This document shows positions 14,728-22,994 of a stretch of 32,936 bases of DNA, piece by piece. The DNA is taken from the NCBI GenBank assembly GCA_026417315.1, contig JAOADM010000012.1, positions 919 to 33,854 on the forward strand. Direction: 5' to 3'. The stretch comes from Limisphaera sp. (GTDB taxonomy: Bacteria; Verrucomicrobiota; Verrucomicrobiia; Limisphaerales; Limisphaeraceae). A model generated the notes under the pieces. That model saw only the letters and a program-made list of their open reading frames with translations, made no database searches and was not told the DNA's origin. Numbering within the stretch: the first letter of the stretch is position 1; each line of letters starts with the position of its first letter. A program made the position numbers and the translations under genes.

Positions 14728-16974
14728 ATGAGCGGGTTGGATCGAAGCAGAACCATTGCGGGTGCGCAAACAGGCAGGCAGCGGAGGAGACGTCCGGGCC
14801 GCCCCGGTGCGGGCTGGCGGGCTGTGAGCTGGGCGGGCTTGGGGTGGGTGGGCGCGATCGGGCTCTTGAGCGGCGTTGCGGCCGGAGCCCCATCGGAGGG
14901 CAGCCGTATCCCCGACCCGGGCGCTCCGCGTCCCATCGTGTTTTACGTGGCCACCAATGGCAACGATGCATGGTCCGGCCGGCAATCGGTCCCGCTCCGG
15001 GGAGGTGAGGATGGCCCGTTTGCTTCGCTGGCCCGGGCCGTCCAAGCGGTGCGGGAGCTGCGCGCGAAGGACACGGCGGCTGCCCGTGCCCGCGCCGTGA
15101 TTCAGGTGCGGGGCGGCACCTACTTTTTGCCAGAGCCCCTGGTGTTGACGTCGGTCGATTCGAACCTCGAGATCGTGGCGCACGGGAACGAGCAGCCGAT
15201 CTTGAGCGCCGGACGGCGCATCCCCGAGTGGCAGGTGGAAGTGCAGGGGGATCGCACCTTGTGGATCGCGCCCGTGCCCGGGCTGCGCGAGAGCCGGGAA
15301 CCCTTCCGACAGCTCTGGATCAACGGCCGCCGTGCTGTGCGTGCGCGCCATCCCAACCGGGGTTATCTGGCCGTGGAATCCCTGCCGGATCGGACTGCGC
15401 AGTGGCACGAGGGCCAGCGGCGCATCCGTTACAAGGCCGGAGACGTCCCGCTGGGGCCCACCCTGACCCTTGCCGAAGCGGTGGTGATGAGTCGGTGGAC
15501 GGACTCTCATCTGCCGATTACGGAGGTGAACGCGGCCGAACGGATTCTCAGCTTTGGCAAGCGATCCGTGTTTCAGATGGACCCCGGCGACCCGTACTAC
15601 TTGGAAGGAGCGCGCGAGTTTCTGGATGCTCCCGGCGAATGGTGGTGGGAGGCGGAAACAGGTCGACTCCTGTACCTGCCGCGGCCGGGCGAGACGCCCG
15701 TGGGCAGCGAGGGGATCATCGGTGGGTTGCCCGCGGTCGTGGAGATTCGCGGGCGGCCCGAGGCGGGGGAGTTTGTCGAACGAGTTCGATTCGCCGGGTT
15801 GACCTTCGCGCACACGGAGTGGTGGTTTCCGCGGGACGCCGAGGAGGCGCGCCGGTTGGCCATGGCCTGGCCGGCACCATCGCACGAGGTGGGCGGGTTC
15901 GCCCAGGCGGCGGTGGGTGTGCCGGCGGCGGTGCGCGCGACGGGCTTGCGGGACAGTCGCTTCGAGGGTTGCCGATTTGTTCAGCTGGGCACTTATGGCT
16001 TGGAACTGGGCCGCGGCTGTCAGTCGAACCGCGTCGTGGCCTGTGAGTTCGCCGACCTGGGCGGCGGGGGGATCAAGATGGGCGAGACTCAGATCCGCAC
16101 CCGCGTCGAGGAAATCGCCCGGGCCAATGAAGTTGCCGATTGTCATCTCCATCACGGAGGCCGGATCTTCCACAGCGCGGTGGCCATCTGGATCGGCCAG
16201 TCTCCGGACAACCGGATCCTGCACAACCACGTTCACGACTTTTATTACACCGGGATTTCGGTGGGTTGGACGTGGGGCTACGATCCGCGGGCCCTGGCGA
16301 CCAACCAGCTCGTGGCCGGGAATCACGTCCATCACATCGGGGTTCAGTCCGATGGCGACGGCCCCATCCTCAGCGACATGGGAGGCATTTACACGCTGGG
16401 CCGCCAGGTGGGCACGCGCATCGTGCAGAATCTCTGGCATGACATCGCGGGTTTGCGGTACGGCGGGTGGGGCATTTACTTCGACGAGGGCACGGCCGGG
16501 ATCCTGGCCGAAAGCAATCTGGTGTATCGTACCACCCACGGGGGGTTCCACCAGCACTACGGCGCGACCAACGTGGTGCGGAACAACATTTTCGCCTTTG
16601 CCCGCGACCATCAACTGCAGCGCTCGCGCGAGGAGGAGCACATCAGCTTCATTTTTACCAACAACATTGTGCTGTTCGACCAGGGCGTGTTGCTGGGGGG
16701 CAGCTGGAACAACGATCGCTTTGTGATCGATGGCAACCTGTACTGGGACCTTCGGCCGGGTGCCAATTGGGAGAACTGGAAGTTCGGCGGCCGTAGCTGG
16801 GCCGACTGGCGGGCACGGGGCCACGATCGGAACTCGCTCTTTGGCGATCCCCTGTTCGTGGGGCCCCGCGAGGGTGATTTTCGTCTGGCTCCCGGCTCGC
16901 CCGCGCGCTTCATCGGCTTTCAGCCGTTGGACCTGCGCGGTGTCGGACCGCGATCAGCGCGGCGGACCTGGTGA
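14728..16974 (+). CDS. GH141-like secreted right-handed beta-helix glycosidase
   Basis: This 748-residue protein has an unusually long basic N region (residues about 1-30, many Arg), a hydrophobic segment (about 31-52) ending near AAGAP, and then FYVATNGNDAWSG (about 72-84). With GPFASLARAVQAVRELR, that is the typical opening of GH141-type beta-helix enzymes. GH141 members are known as fucosidases or xylanases acting on complex plant polysaccharides. Many His/Asn-rich rungs (HNHVHDFYYTGIS, GNHVHHIGVQSDGDG) follow in residues 480-640. The start is backed by GGGGAG about 10 bases upstream. The basic stretch before the hydrophobic core may mean the true signal peptide starts later. The activity is inferred from family resemblance. 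Confidence 0.8.
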   Translation: MSGLDRSRTIAGAQTGRQRRRRPGRPGAGWRAVSWAGLGWVGAIGLLSGVAAGAPSEGSRIPDPGAPRPIVFYVATNGNDAWSGRQSVPLRGGEDGPFASLARAVQAVRELRAKDTAAARARAVIQVRGGTYFLPEPLVLTSVDSNLEIVAHGNEQPILSAGRRIPEWQVEVQGDRTLWIAPVPGLRESREPFRQLWINGRRAVRARHPNRGYLAVESLPDRTAQWHEGQRRIRYKAGDVPLGPTLTLAEAVVMSRWTDSHLPITEVNAAERILSFGKRSVFQMDPGDPYYLEGAREFLDAPGEWWWEAETGRLLYLPRPGETPVGSEGIIGGLPAVVEIRGRPEAGEFVERVRFAGLTFAHTEWWFPRDAEEARRLAMAWPAPSHEVGGFAQAAVGVPAAVRATGLRDSRFEGCRFVQLGTYGLELGRGCQSNRVVACEFADLGGGGIKMGETQIRTRVEEIARANEVADCHLHHGGRIFHSAVAIWIGQSPDNRILHNHVHDFYYTGISVGWTWGYDPRALATNQLVAGNHVHHIGVQSDGDGPILSDMGGIYTLGRQVGTRIVQNLWHDIAGLRYGGWGIYFDEGTAGILAESNLVYRTTHGGFHQHYGATNVVRNNIFAFARDHQLQRSREEEHISFIFTNNIVLFDQGVLLGGSWNNDRFVIDGNLYWDLRPGANWENWKFGGRSWADWRARGHDRNSLFGDPLFVGPREGDFRLAPGSPARFIGFQPLDLRGVGPRSARRTW

Positions 16975-17128
16975 ACTTTGCCGGGGACCGCAGCCCGGGC
17001 GGGCACGGGAAGGAGTCCCGGGCCGTTGGCCGGTCGCGGAGCGCATGGCATGGACGGCTCGCGGGCAACGTTCAGCGGTGCCAACAGGAACGGAAGCCGG
17101 GGGCCACTCCACGGGGTCGCGCACGGGG

Positions 17129-18040
17129 TCAGGCCCAGCGCGCCAATTCGATCGCGCCAACCGGGACCGCGTCCCGGCCCAGGGCTGACAAGGCAATCTC
17201 CGGCCCGGGTCGAAACACCTCCATCAGGTGCCGGGGCAACGCGGAGGCAACGCCCGCCCGCAGCGGTTCGCCCAACCCGGAGAGTCCCCCGCCGAGGATG
17301 ATGACCTCGGGATGGAACAGATGGACCACGTGAGAGAGCCCGAAGGCCAGGTCCTCGACGATTTCTCGCACCAGCGCCGCGGCCAGGGGGTCGCCGTCGG
17401 CCAGCGCGGCAGCCAGGTGCCGCGCTTCCTGTCCGGGATCCTCACGCACGCGGCGCGCGAGCGATCCCTCGGAGCCCCGGGCCACGGCAGCCCGGATGCG
17501 CTGGTCCACTGCCCAGCCGGAACAACGCGATTCCAGTGTGGTGCCCTCCCGGTCCAATCGGACGTGGCCCACCTCTGCCTCTCCGGGCGGCTTGCCATGG
17601 TAAATGCGGCCGCCCGTGACCAGGCCGCCTCCCACGCCGCTGCCCAGCGTGATGTAGAAAACGGGATCCCGATGTCGGCCGGCACCGTGCCATGCCTCGC
17701 CGAGGGCGGCCGTGTTTGCATCGTTCTCGATGACCACCGGCACTTTGGCGAGTTGATGCAGCCATTCCTGCAACGGGAATCCCGCCCAGCCTTCGATCTG
17801 GTGCGAACGCGCCACACACCCGCGTTTGCGGTCCACGGGTCCTCCGAAACCCACCCCCACGGCGCTCACCTGGTGTGTCTCCAGCAATGACGACAGCTCC
17901 CGGGCGATCCAGGCGCGGATGCCCTCCGCACCCTGCGCGGCCTCCACCCGCGTTTCTCGCCGCTCCAGAATGTGAAAGGGCGTTTCCGCGACGAGCATTT
18001 GGAGTTTGGTCCCGCCAATCTCGATTCCCAGGTACGGCAT
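17129..18040 (-). CDS. ROK family sugar kinase
   Basis: This 303-residue protein starts with the ATP-binding loop GIEIGGTK (residues 5-12). It contains VGVGFGGPVD, the catalytic ENDANTAALGE (Asp in ENDAN), GSGVGGG and GEAEVGHV with the conserved His. It should phosphorylate a monosaccharide released by the nearby secreted enzymes. The Cys-rich zinc motif (CxCGxxGCxE) that normally follows the His is absent: the segment reads TTLESRCSGWAVDQ with one Cys. The lack of an N-terminal HTH argues for a kinase rather than a NagC-like repressor. The ATG at 18040 is fixed by a promoter ending 6 bases upstream. It is divergent from the esterase gene. Confidence 0.88.
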   Translation of the reverse strand: MPYLGIEIGGTKLQMLVAETPFHILERRETRVEAAQGAEGIRAWIARELSSLLETHQVSAVGVGFGGPVDRKRGCVARSHQIEGWAGFPLQEWLHQLAKVPVVIENDANTAALGEAWHGAGRHRDPVFYITLGSGVGGGLVTGGRIYHGKPPGEAEVGHVRLDREGTTLESRCSGWAVDQRIRAAVARGSEGSLARRVREDPGQEARHLAAALADGDPLAAALVREIVEDLAFGLSHVVHLFHPEVIILGGGLSGLGEPLRAGVASALPRHLMEVFRPGPEIALSALGRDAVPVGAIELARWA

Positions 18041-18046
18041 GGCCCC

Positions 18047-18075
18047 AGCCTAGGCAGGCTCCCCGGACCTCGCAA
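18047..18075 (-). promoter_or_regulatory. Promoter of the ROK kinase gene
   Basis: On the minus strand TTGCGA (18075-18070), a 17-base spacer and TAGGCT (18052-18047) end 6 bases before the ATG at 18040. A leaderless or nearly leaderless mRNA is predicted. Confidence 0.6.
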
Positions 18076-18464
18076 CCGAGGCGTTTCGGTTGGGCGCGTT
18101 GGATCTTCCCCAGAGACGGTGCGGTTGTGCCGGGCGCCTCGTGGCGAAGCGGTGTTTGGGCAGCTCGGACTTTTCGGTCTGAAAGTGGCGGCCTGGGGCA
18201 CCGCCGGGGACACTGCCCTGCGGCATGCCGTGGTTTCCAAGCCGGGTGCACCCGGGCCAAGGTTCGATCAGCCCGCGCACGGGAGCGTTTTCAACGCGTG
18301 GCCGGCGATCGACGATGAGGACTTTTCGAGGATGGGATGCTCTCCAGCGTGCACAGGGCCCGAGCCGAAGTTTCGGCGGTCCCTGTGGAGGCAATCCCGC
18401 CGGGAACTCCTCCCAAATCGCCGAAAGATTCGGGCTCCGGCGGATGCCGCCAACGGCTTTGACG

Positions 18465-18492
18465 TTGACACTGGCGGCCGTCCCGATAGCAG
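18465..18492 (+). promoter_or_regulatory. Promoter of the sialate O-acetylesterase gene
   Basis: A perfect -35 box TTGACA (18465-18470), a 16-base spacer and TAGCAG (18487-18492) are followed after 7 bases by the ATG at 18500. Confidence 0.6.
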
Positions 18493-18499
18493 TGGCGGC

Positions 18500-20020
18500 A
18501 TGAAACGAGCGTTCCAGTTTGTCCTCGGTACGACTCTGGGGTTGTGGCTGGTCTCCGGTCAGGGCGTGCGGGCGGATTTTCAGCTGGCTCCGGTGTTCAC
18601 CGACCACATGGTCCTGCAGCAGGGGCAACCCGTGCCGGTTTGGGGTTGGGGCGATGACGGCGAGAAAGTCACGGTGCGCCTGGGCCGGCAGGCACGAAGC
18701 ACGCGCGTCGAGAACGGCAAATGGGAGGTGCGCCTGGCGCCGTTGCGGGCCGGTGGTCCCTACGAGATGGTGGTGGAGTCAGCCAGCCGAACGCTGCGGC
18801 TGACCAATGTGCTGGTAGGGGAGGTTTGGCTGTGCAGCGGCCAGTCCAACATGGAATGGCCGTTGGAGCGGAGCTTTCAACCGGAGGCGGACATCGCCTC
18901 GGCCACAAACACCTGGATCCGGTTTCTGGACGTGCCGAATGTGAAGGCGGACGCGCCCACGATCCGACTGAACGCCCGTTGGGAGGTATGCACCCCGGAG
19001 CGGGCCAGGTCCTTTTCGGCGGTGGCTTACTATTTCGGAAGGGCGATCCAGCAGGCGCGGCGGGTTCCCGTGGGTTTGATTCGATCGGATTGGGGCGGGT
19101 CGCCGGCCGAGGCATGGATGAGCCGTGAAGCCCTGGAGATGCGGCCGCGGTACGTGCGCGAGATCTTGGAGACCTACCCGGAGCAATACCGGCAGTACCA
19201 GGAGGCGCTCCGTGCCTGGGAACGCGAGCGGGACGAGGCGCGCCAGGCGGGCCGGGAATTCAAACGCAATGCACCCTGGCCGCCCTGGAAACCGTCGGAG
19301 TTGTACCATGGAATGATTTCGCCGCTGATTCCGTACGGCATTCGGGGCGTGATCTGGTACCAGGGCGAATCCAACGTGGGTCGGGCGGAGCAGTATCGGA
19401 GCCTGTTCCCGGACCTGATTCGCAACTGGCGTCGGGACTGGCGGCAGGGCGATTTTCCGTTTCTGGCGGTGCAACTGGCGCCGTTCCTGCCGATCAAGGA
19501 CGAGCCGGCTGAGAGCGCGTGGGCCGAATTGCGCGAGGCGCAGATGCTGGCCATGCGGCAATTGCCGAAGGTGGGCGTGGTGGTGACCACGGATGTGGGC
19601 GATCCCAACGATATTCATCCGGTTTGGAAGAAGCCGGTGGGCGAGCGTCTGGCGCTGGCGGCGCGGTCCATCGCATATGGCGAGAAGATCACCTGGTCCG
19701 GGCCGTTGTATCGCAGTGTGCGTTTCGAAGGAGATCGGGCGATTGTCTCGTTCGACTTTGTCGGGCGCGGCCTGGAAGCCCGCGGCGGGCCGTTGAAGGG
19801 ATTTGCGATCTGTGGAGAGGATCGCAAGTTCGTTTGGGCGGAGGCGCGCATTGTGGGCGACACGGTCGAGGTGCGAAGTCCACAGGTGCCGCGGCCGGTG
19901 GCGGTGCGCTACGGATGGGCGGATTGTCCGGTGGTCAATTTGTGGAACAGAGACGGTTTGCCGGCATCGCCGTTCCGGACCGATGATTTCCCCATGGTGA
20001 CCGCCTCGCGGAGGCCGTGA
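18500..20020 (+). CDS. Sialate O-acetylesterase-like SGNH esterase
   Basis: This 506-residue secreted esterase has a signal peptide (about residues 1-26, ending GVRA), a beta-sandwich entry (LAPVFTDHMVLQQGQPVPVWGWG, typical of this family) and the SGNH catalytic block CSGQSNMEW with nucleophile Ser116. It has RVPVGLIRSDWGGSPAEAWM and the later GVIWYQGESN block. Enzymes of this type remove O-acetyl groups from sialic acid or from acetylated plant polysaccharides. The surrounding beta-helix enzymes make acetylated pectin-like or hemicellulose-like substrates more likely than sialic acid. The start at 18500 matches both the signal peptide and the promoter. The gene converges with the PagL-like gene. 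Confidence 0.9.
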   Translation: MKRAFQFVLGTTLGLWLVSGQGVRADFQLAPVFTDHMVLQQGQPVPVWGWGDDGEKVTVRLGRQARSTRVENGKWEVRLAPLRAGGPYEMVVESASRTLRLTNVLVGEVWLCSGQSNMEWPLERSFQPEADIASATNTWIRFLDVPNVKADAPTIRLNARWEVCTPERARSFSAVAYYFGRAIQQARRVPVGLIRSDWGGSPAEAWMSREALEMRPRYVREILETYPEQYRQYQEALRAWERERDEARQAGREFKRNAPWPPWKPSELYHGMISPLIPYGIRGVIWYQGESNVGRAEQYRSLFPDLIRNWRRDWRQGDFPFLAVQLAPFLPIKDEPAESAWAELREAQMLAMRQLPKVGVVVTTDVGDPNDIHPVWKKPVGERLALAARSIAYGEKITWSGPLYRSVRFEGDRAIVSFDFVGRGLEARGGPLKGFAICGEDRKFVWAEARIVGDTVEVRSPQVPRPVAVRYGWADCPVVNLWNRDGLPASPFRTDDFPMVTASRRP

Positions 20021-20182
20021 GAGGGACCGGCGCATTTACCCCGCGGGCGGACGAACTGCGCCGAGGTTGGCAGCCGTTGCCGGGAGCTGGTTTTTCTGTC
20101 ACGCGCTGCTCAACCGCCGCCGGGCGTGCGGGCGACCGGCTATGCGCCCCTTCGGGCCCGCCTGCCCGGCACCCGCACGTTC

Positions 20183-20833
20183 TCAGAATCGGTAGTACAC
20201 GGTGAAGGTGTGGCTGTTGAGGCCGGGGTTGCTGGAGCTGAGGCTTGCGTTGGACATGTGTTCGAATCGGTACCCCAGGCCCCAGTGTCGTGAGATGTCC
20301 CAGTTCATCCCGGCGTAGCTGGTGAACTGGAATCCGATCCCGAGATCCAGGCCCCCGAAGGTATGCCGAGTGAGCACGGTCGGGCTGATGCCCAACTCGA
20401 TCCAGAACGGGGCCCCGGGCGGTCGCAGGGAGAAGGCCGGTCCGGTGCGGAAACTGCCTGCGGTGGCACCTCGCCCTCCCAGCCAACCCAGGCCGGCCGT
20501 CAGGTGCGATTCCACCTGCCAGCCCGATCCGAGCGTCCATGCCCAGGGAAGCCGCCACCAGGCGAAGGCTTCCCCCGCGCCCATGTCCCGCCCGCGCTGA
20601 TTGATGGCCAGGGAGGCGTGCCAACCCACGGAGTGCGGCTGCAGATCCCAGGACTCGGCCCGGGCGGAACCTGTGCCCAAAAGGAAGGCCACCAGCATCC
20701 ACACCGCGCCTCGAGGGAGGGCCGATCCGGTTGGGCACAGCCGTCCCACCGGGGTGGCTGCGGTCAGGGATTCCTCGGCGGGCCCGGGCTGGATCCGAAA
20801 CCCGGCGATGCAGGATTTGGAGGTCTTGAGCAT
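20183..20833 (-). CDS. PagL-like lipid A deacylase / acyloxyacyl hydrolase
   Basis: This 216-residue protein has a C-terminal outer-membrane beta-barrel ending in YYRF, a terminal aromatic as expected for BAM-inserted barrels. Near the end is YRFEHMSNASL...NPGLN, which matches the PagL active-site region (His and Ser of the HxSN motif, then an Asn-rich stretch). PagL removes the 3-O acyl chain from lipid A in the outer membrane. The signal sequence core is MLVAFLLGTGSARA (about residues 46-59), so the N region is unusually long. The ATG at 20833 is nonetheless favoured because a textbook promoter ends 6 bases before it. An in-frame GTG at 20752 is the alternative. The acidic member of the catalytic triad was not identified with certainty. 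Confidence 0.75.
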   Translation of the reverse strand: MLKTSKSCIAGFRIQPGPAEESLTAATPVGRLCPTGSALPRGAVWMLVAFLLGTGSARAESWDLQPHSVGWHASLAINQRGRDMGAGEAFAWWRLPWAWTLGSGWQVESHLTAGLGWLGGRGATAGSFRTGPAFSLRPPGAPFWIELGISPTVLTRHTFGGLDLGIGFQFTSYAGMNWDISRHWGLGYRFEHMSNASLSSSNPGLNSHTFTVYYRF

Positions 20834-20839
20834 GGCCCC

Positions 20840-20868
20840 ACCTTACGAACGCATCGGGTTCGGCGCAA
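20840..20868 (-). promoter_or_regulatory. Promoter of the PagL-like gene
   Basis: On the minus strand TTGCGC (20868-20863), a 17-base spacer and TAAGGT (20845-20840) end 6 bases before the ATG. The six bases between box and start, GGGGCC, are the same as at the ROK gene. Confidence 0.6.
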
Positions 20869-21069
20869 CAGGGGCAATTCACCGTTCGGTGCCTGAGCCA
20901 CGACGGCGGTGCGGCAGAAACCCGCGCTGCGGGTCCGAAGTCCCTGTCGATCGACGCTGCCCCGGCCGCCTTCCCGGAAACACGGTCCATCGGTGTCGGC
21001 CTGCCGGGGTCGGTCCGTGCCATGGGGCTGCGTTGGAGGCGGAGCCCCGACGCGGTGGGCGGGCGTCTG

Positions 21070-22062
21070 TCAATCTTCGGAATGGAGGGTCAACAAACGC
21101 TGCGCAGCGTCTCGGACCCGAAGCACGAGTTCGCGCGGTTGCAGAACGCGCGCCTGACCGCCCCAGCTCAGGACCCAGGGGGCGATCTCTTCGAGGCTGG
21201 TGAGTTCCAGGTGCAGTTCCAGGCTGCCATCCCGACGTTCGCGGATCCGCTGTGACTCGTGCCATTTCTTTTCGCGGATGTAATCCGCGGCCGGGGGGAC
21301 GAAGTGCAGGACGACATGGTAATGCCCCGTGCCGGAACGAACGCCGAAACTGCCGCGCAGGATTTGGTCCGGGGAAAACCGGGCCGGTCGGGCAAACGTG
21401 CGGCCCGTGGGCCGGACTTCGAGGATGCGCGCCGGGACAAAGGTCCGCAGCGAACCGCGGAGGTGATCGTGGGCAAAGAGGTACCATTCACCGTTGATGT
21501 TGGCCAGGTGATAGGGATCGATGCGGCGGCGCTCGGCCTGACGTTGGCCGGGTTTGCGATACAGGATTTCGAGTTGCTGGCGTCGCGTCACCGCCCGGCT
21601 GAGCGCATCGAAGATCGCCAGGTCGAGCCGGGGCTCGGCCCGTTGACGGAAGGAGAAGGCGCGCTCCACTTCGGCGAGGTTGACGGAGATGGTGTCGGGC
21701 AGGCCCTGCTCCATTTTTTGGATGGCGCTGAGCAGGGGCCGCTCGAACGGCGTGCCCCGATATTGTTGCAGCGCTTTCTCGGCCAGCACGAGGGCGACCA
21801 GTTCACCTTCGCTGAGCTGCACGGTGGGGAAGGAATCCACCGGCTCGGTGTAATAGTACCCGAACCGGTGGGGATCGTAGGCCAGGGGCAGACCAAACCG
21901 GTCTCGCATGAATTCGAGATCGCGTTGGATGGATTTGACGCTGACCTCGAGCTGTTCGGCCAGGGTGGTGGCGTTGGGATAGCGACCGGCCTGGATCTCC
22001 TGATGAATGCGGAGCATCCGCTCCAGCGGCGGTCGAGAAGCTGCGCGACGCCTCGATTTCAT
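21070..22062 (-). CDS. WYL-domain transcriptional regulator
   Basis: This 330-residue regulator has an N-terminal DeoR-like winged helix-turn-helix (about residues 15-70: LERMLRIHQEI, TTLAEQLEVSVKSIQRDLEFMR). A WYL domain follows (about 165-235) with the signature GEWYLFAHDH, and then a C-terminal WCX extension ending in VRDAAQRLLTLHSED. WYL regulators sense nucleic-acid or nucleotide ligands in several systems and often act as local regulators; the target here is unknown. The ATG at 22062 lies in an ATGA overlap with the lipoprotein gene stop, which shows one operon and coupled translation. The frame extends to 22212 upstream, but that is lipoprotein coding sequence. Confidence 0.9.
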   Translation of the reverse strand: MKSRRRAASRPPLERMLRIHQEIQAGRYPNATTLAEQLEVSVKSIQRDLEFMRDRFGLPLAYDPHRFGYYYTEPVDSFPTVQLSEGELVALVLAEKALQQYRGTPFERPLLSAIQKMEQGLPDTISVNLAEVERAFSFRQRAEPRLDLAIFDALSRAVTRRQQLEILYRKPGQRQAERRRIDPYHLANINGEWYLFAHDHLRGSLRTFVPARILEVRPTGRTFARPARFSPDQILRGSFGVRSGTGHYHVVLHFVPPAADYIREKKWHESQRIRERRDGSLELHLELTSLEEIAPWVLSWGGQARVLQPRELVLRVRDAAQRLLTLHSED

Positions 22063-22535
22063 GGCGATCCCCGGTGGCTCATCTGCGGGGATCCTGCCTG
22101 CGGGGTCAAGCGTGAATCGTCCAAAATCACCAGCCCGTCCACTTTCCGGACACCTTCGCCTCGCAAACAGACAACTCTCCGAAACCCTTCCGAAAAGAGC
22201 AGATCCTTCCAACCCTCGATCAGTCGGGTTCGTTCCTCCGCATTGTAACTGATGCCGATGATCACCACGGCCAGATTTCGATCCACCTGCAGGCGACGAA
22301 GGTGCTCGCTCAGGTTGGTTCGTGCCACCGGGACGAGAAAGCCCTCCTGCCGATAGTCCGGACGCAGGATGTGGGAATGTTCCCAGCTGTAAAACTGTAC
22401 GATCAGGTTGGCCTGCGCGGCTTCATGAAACCGAGGCTGGGAGGTTGATTGCGGGTCCAGCGAGCTGCACCCGCACCAGCCCAGGCAGGCCAGCACCCCC
22501 AGGAAAGCGATTCGAGCTGACCAGGTGAATTTCAT
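22059..22535 (-). CDS. Small predicted lipoprotein of unknown function
   Basis: This 158-residue protein begins with a basic n-region, a hydrophobic core (ARIAFLGVLACLGW) and a Cys cluster CGCSS that can serve as a lipobox, so attachment to a membrane is likely. The remaining 125 residues look like an alpha/beta domain (NLIVQFYSWEHSH, NLAVVIIGISYNAEERTRLIEGW, RRVVCLRGEG, VDGLVILDDSRL). I do not recognise the family. The start at 22535 rather than 22553 is set by the best Shine-Dalgarno site in the window. It is the first gene of an operon with the WYL regulator. Confidence 0.7.
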   Translation of the reverse strand: MKFTWSARIAFLGVLACLGWCGCSSLDPQSTSQPRFHEAAQANLIVQFYSWEHSHILRPDYRQEGFLVPVARTNLSEHLRRLQVDRNLAVVIIGISYNAEERTRLIEGWKDLLFSEGFRRVVCLRGEGVRKVDGLVILDDSRLTPQAGSPQMSHRGSP

Positions 22536-22994
22536 AAGTTTACCTCCACTCACGCTCGCTGCGAGCGAGCGAGACCCAGCAAAGCAAACCGCGGGCCAGC
22601 GCCGGCCCGGGGCTGAGGAACGGGACCGTCCAGGTCCCGGAGTTCACCAACTTTGATCCGTGGGCAGCAGGCGCTCCCCGACAGTTCGGGTCGTTCGGCG
22701 GAGGCTCGAACCGGATCGAGTCCGCCTCGCAGGCGGGGGCGGTTCGACCGGGTGTGCTCAGCCGGGGACTGGGACGGCACGCAACGTCCGGCCGGTGGGT
22801 CGGGGAGGAACTTGCGGACCGGGGTCGGTCCCCTTGACAAACCGCCTCGGCGTTGCGGCGCTCAAGACATCCTCTCGGTGCATCAGCCGCAACCGGTGGG
22901 CGAATGCCAGCCCGAGAGTCGGTGCCTTGCAGATTCCCGGGCACACTTCGGCAAGTCCGCGTCGCCGCAGTGGCGGGCTCGAAGCGGCAGGCCT
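22536..22994. other. Hairpin-rich intergenic region, RND exporter / lipoprotein
   Basis: This 459-base gap lies between two minus-strand genes. I see no convincing gene. It holds four stem-loops: 22553-22567 (CGCTCGC/GCGAGCG), 22621-22639 (CGGGACC/GGTCCCG), 22697-22726 (GGCGG...CTCGA paired with TCGAG...CCGCC) and 22821-22833 (GGGG/CCCC). None has a T tract. It must include the 3' end of the RND transcript and the lipoprotein leader. Confidence 0.4.
22542..22547 (-). promoter_or_regulatory. Strong Shine-Dalgarno site of the lipoprotein gene
   Basis: GGAGGT on the minus strand lies 6 bases before the ATG at 22535 and fixes that start. Just upstream is a perfect 15-base palindrome (22553-22567, arms CGCTCGC/GCGAGCG), so the leader RNA carries a hairpin next to the ribosome site. 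Confidence 0.75.

Larger units (their letters stand above)
18041..18499. other. Divergent intergenic region, ROK kinase / esterase
   Basis: This 459-base gap carries a near-leaderless promoter at each edge, one for the ROK gene (18047-18075, minus) and one for the esterase (18465-18492, plus). The esterase frame stays open upstream to 17972 but the extra 176 residues resemble nothing and would run through the promoter. I see no RNA gene or clear operator in the middle. Confidence 0.5.

Noticed and set aside
17972-18499. In-frame upstream extension of the esterase
   Set aside because: A clear signal peptide and promoter set the start at 18500, and the extension overlaps the ROK gene antisense.
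22697-22726. tRNA-like sequence with a GGTTCGAGCC stretch on the minus strand
   Set aside because: It folds as a simple hairpin; no D-arm, anticodon arm or acceptor stem can be built around it.
22834-22839. Perfect TTGACA on the plus strand
   Set aside because: No -10 box at 15-19 bases and no plus-strand gene follows.
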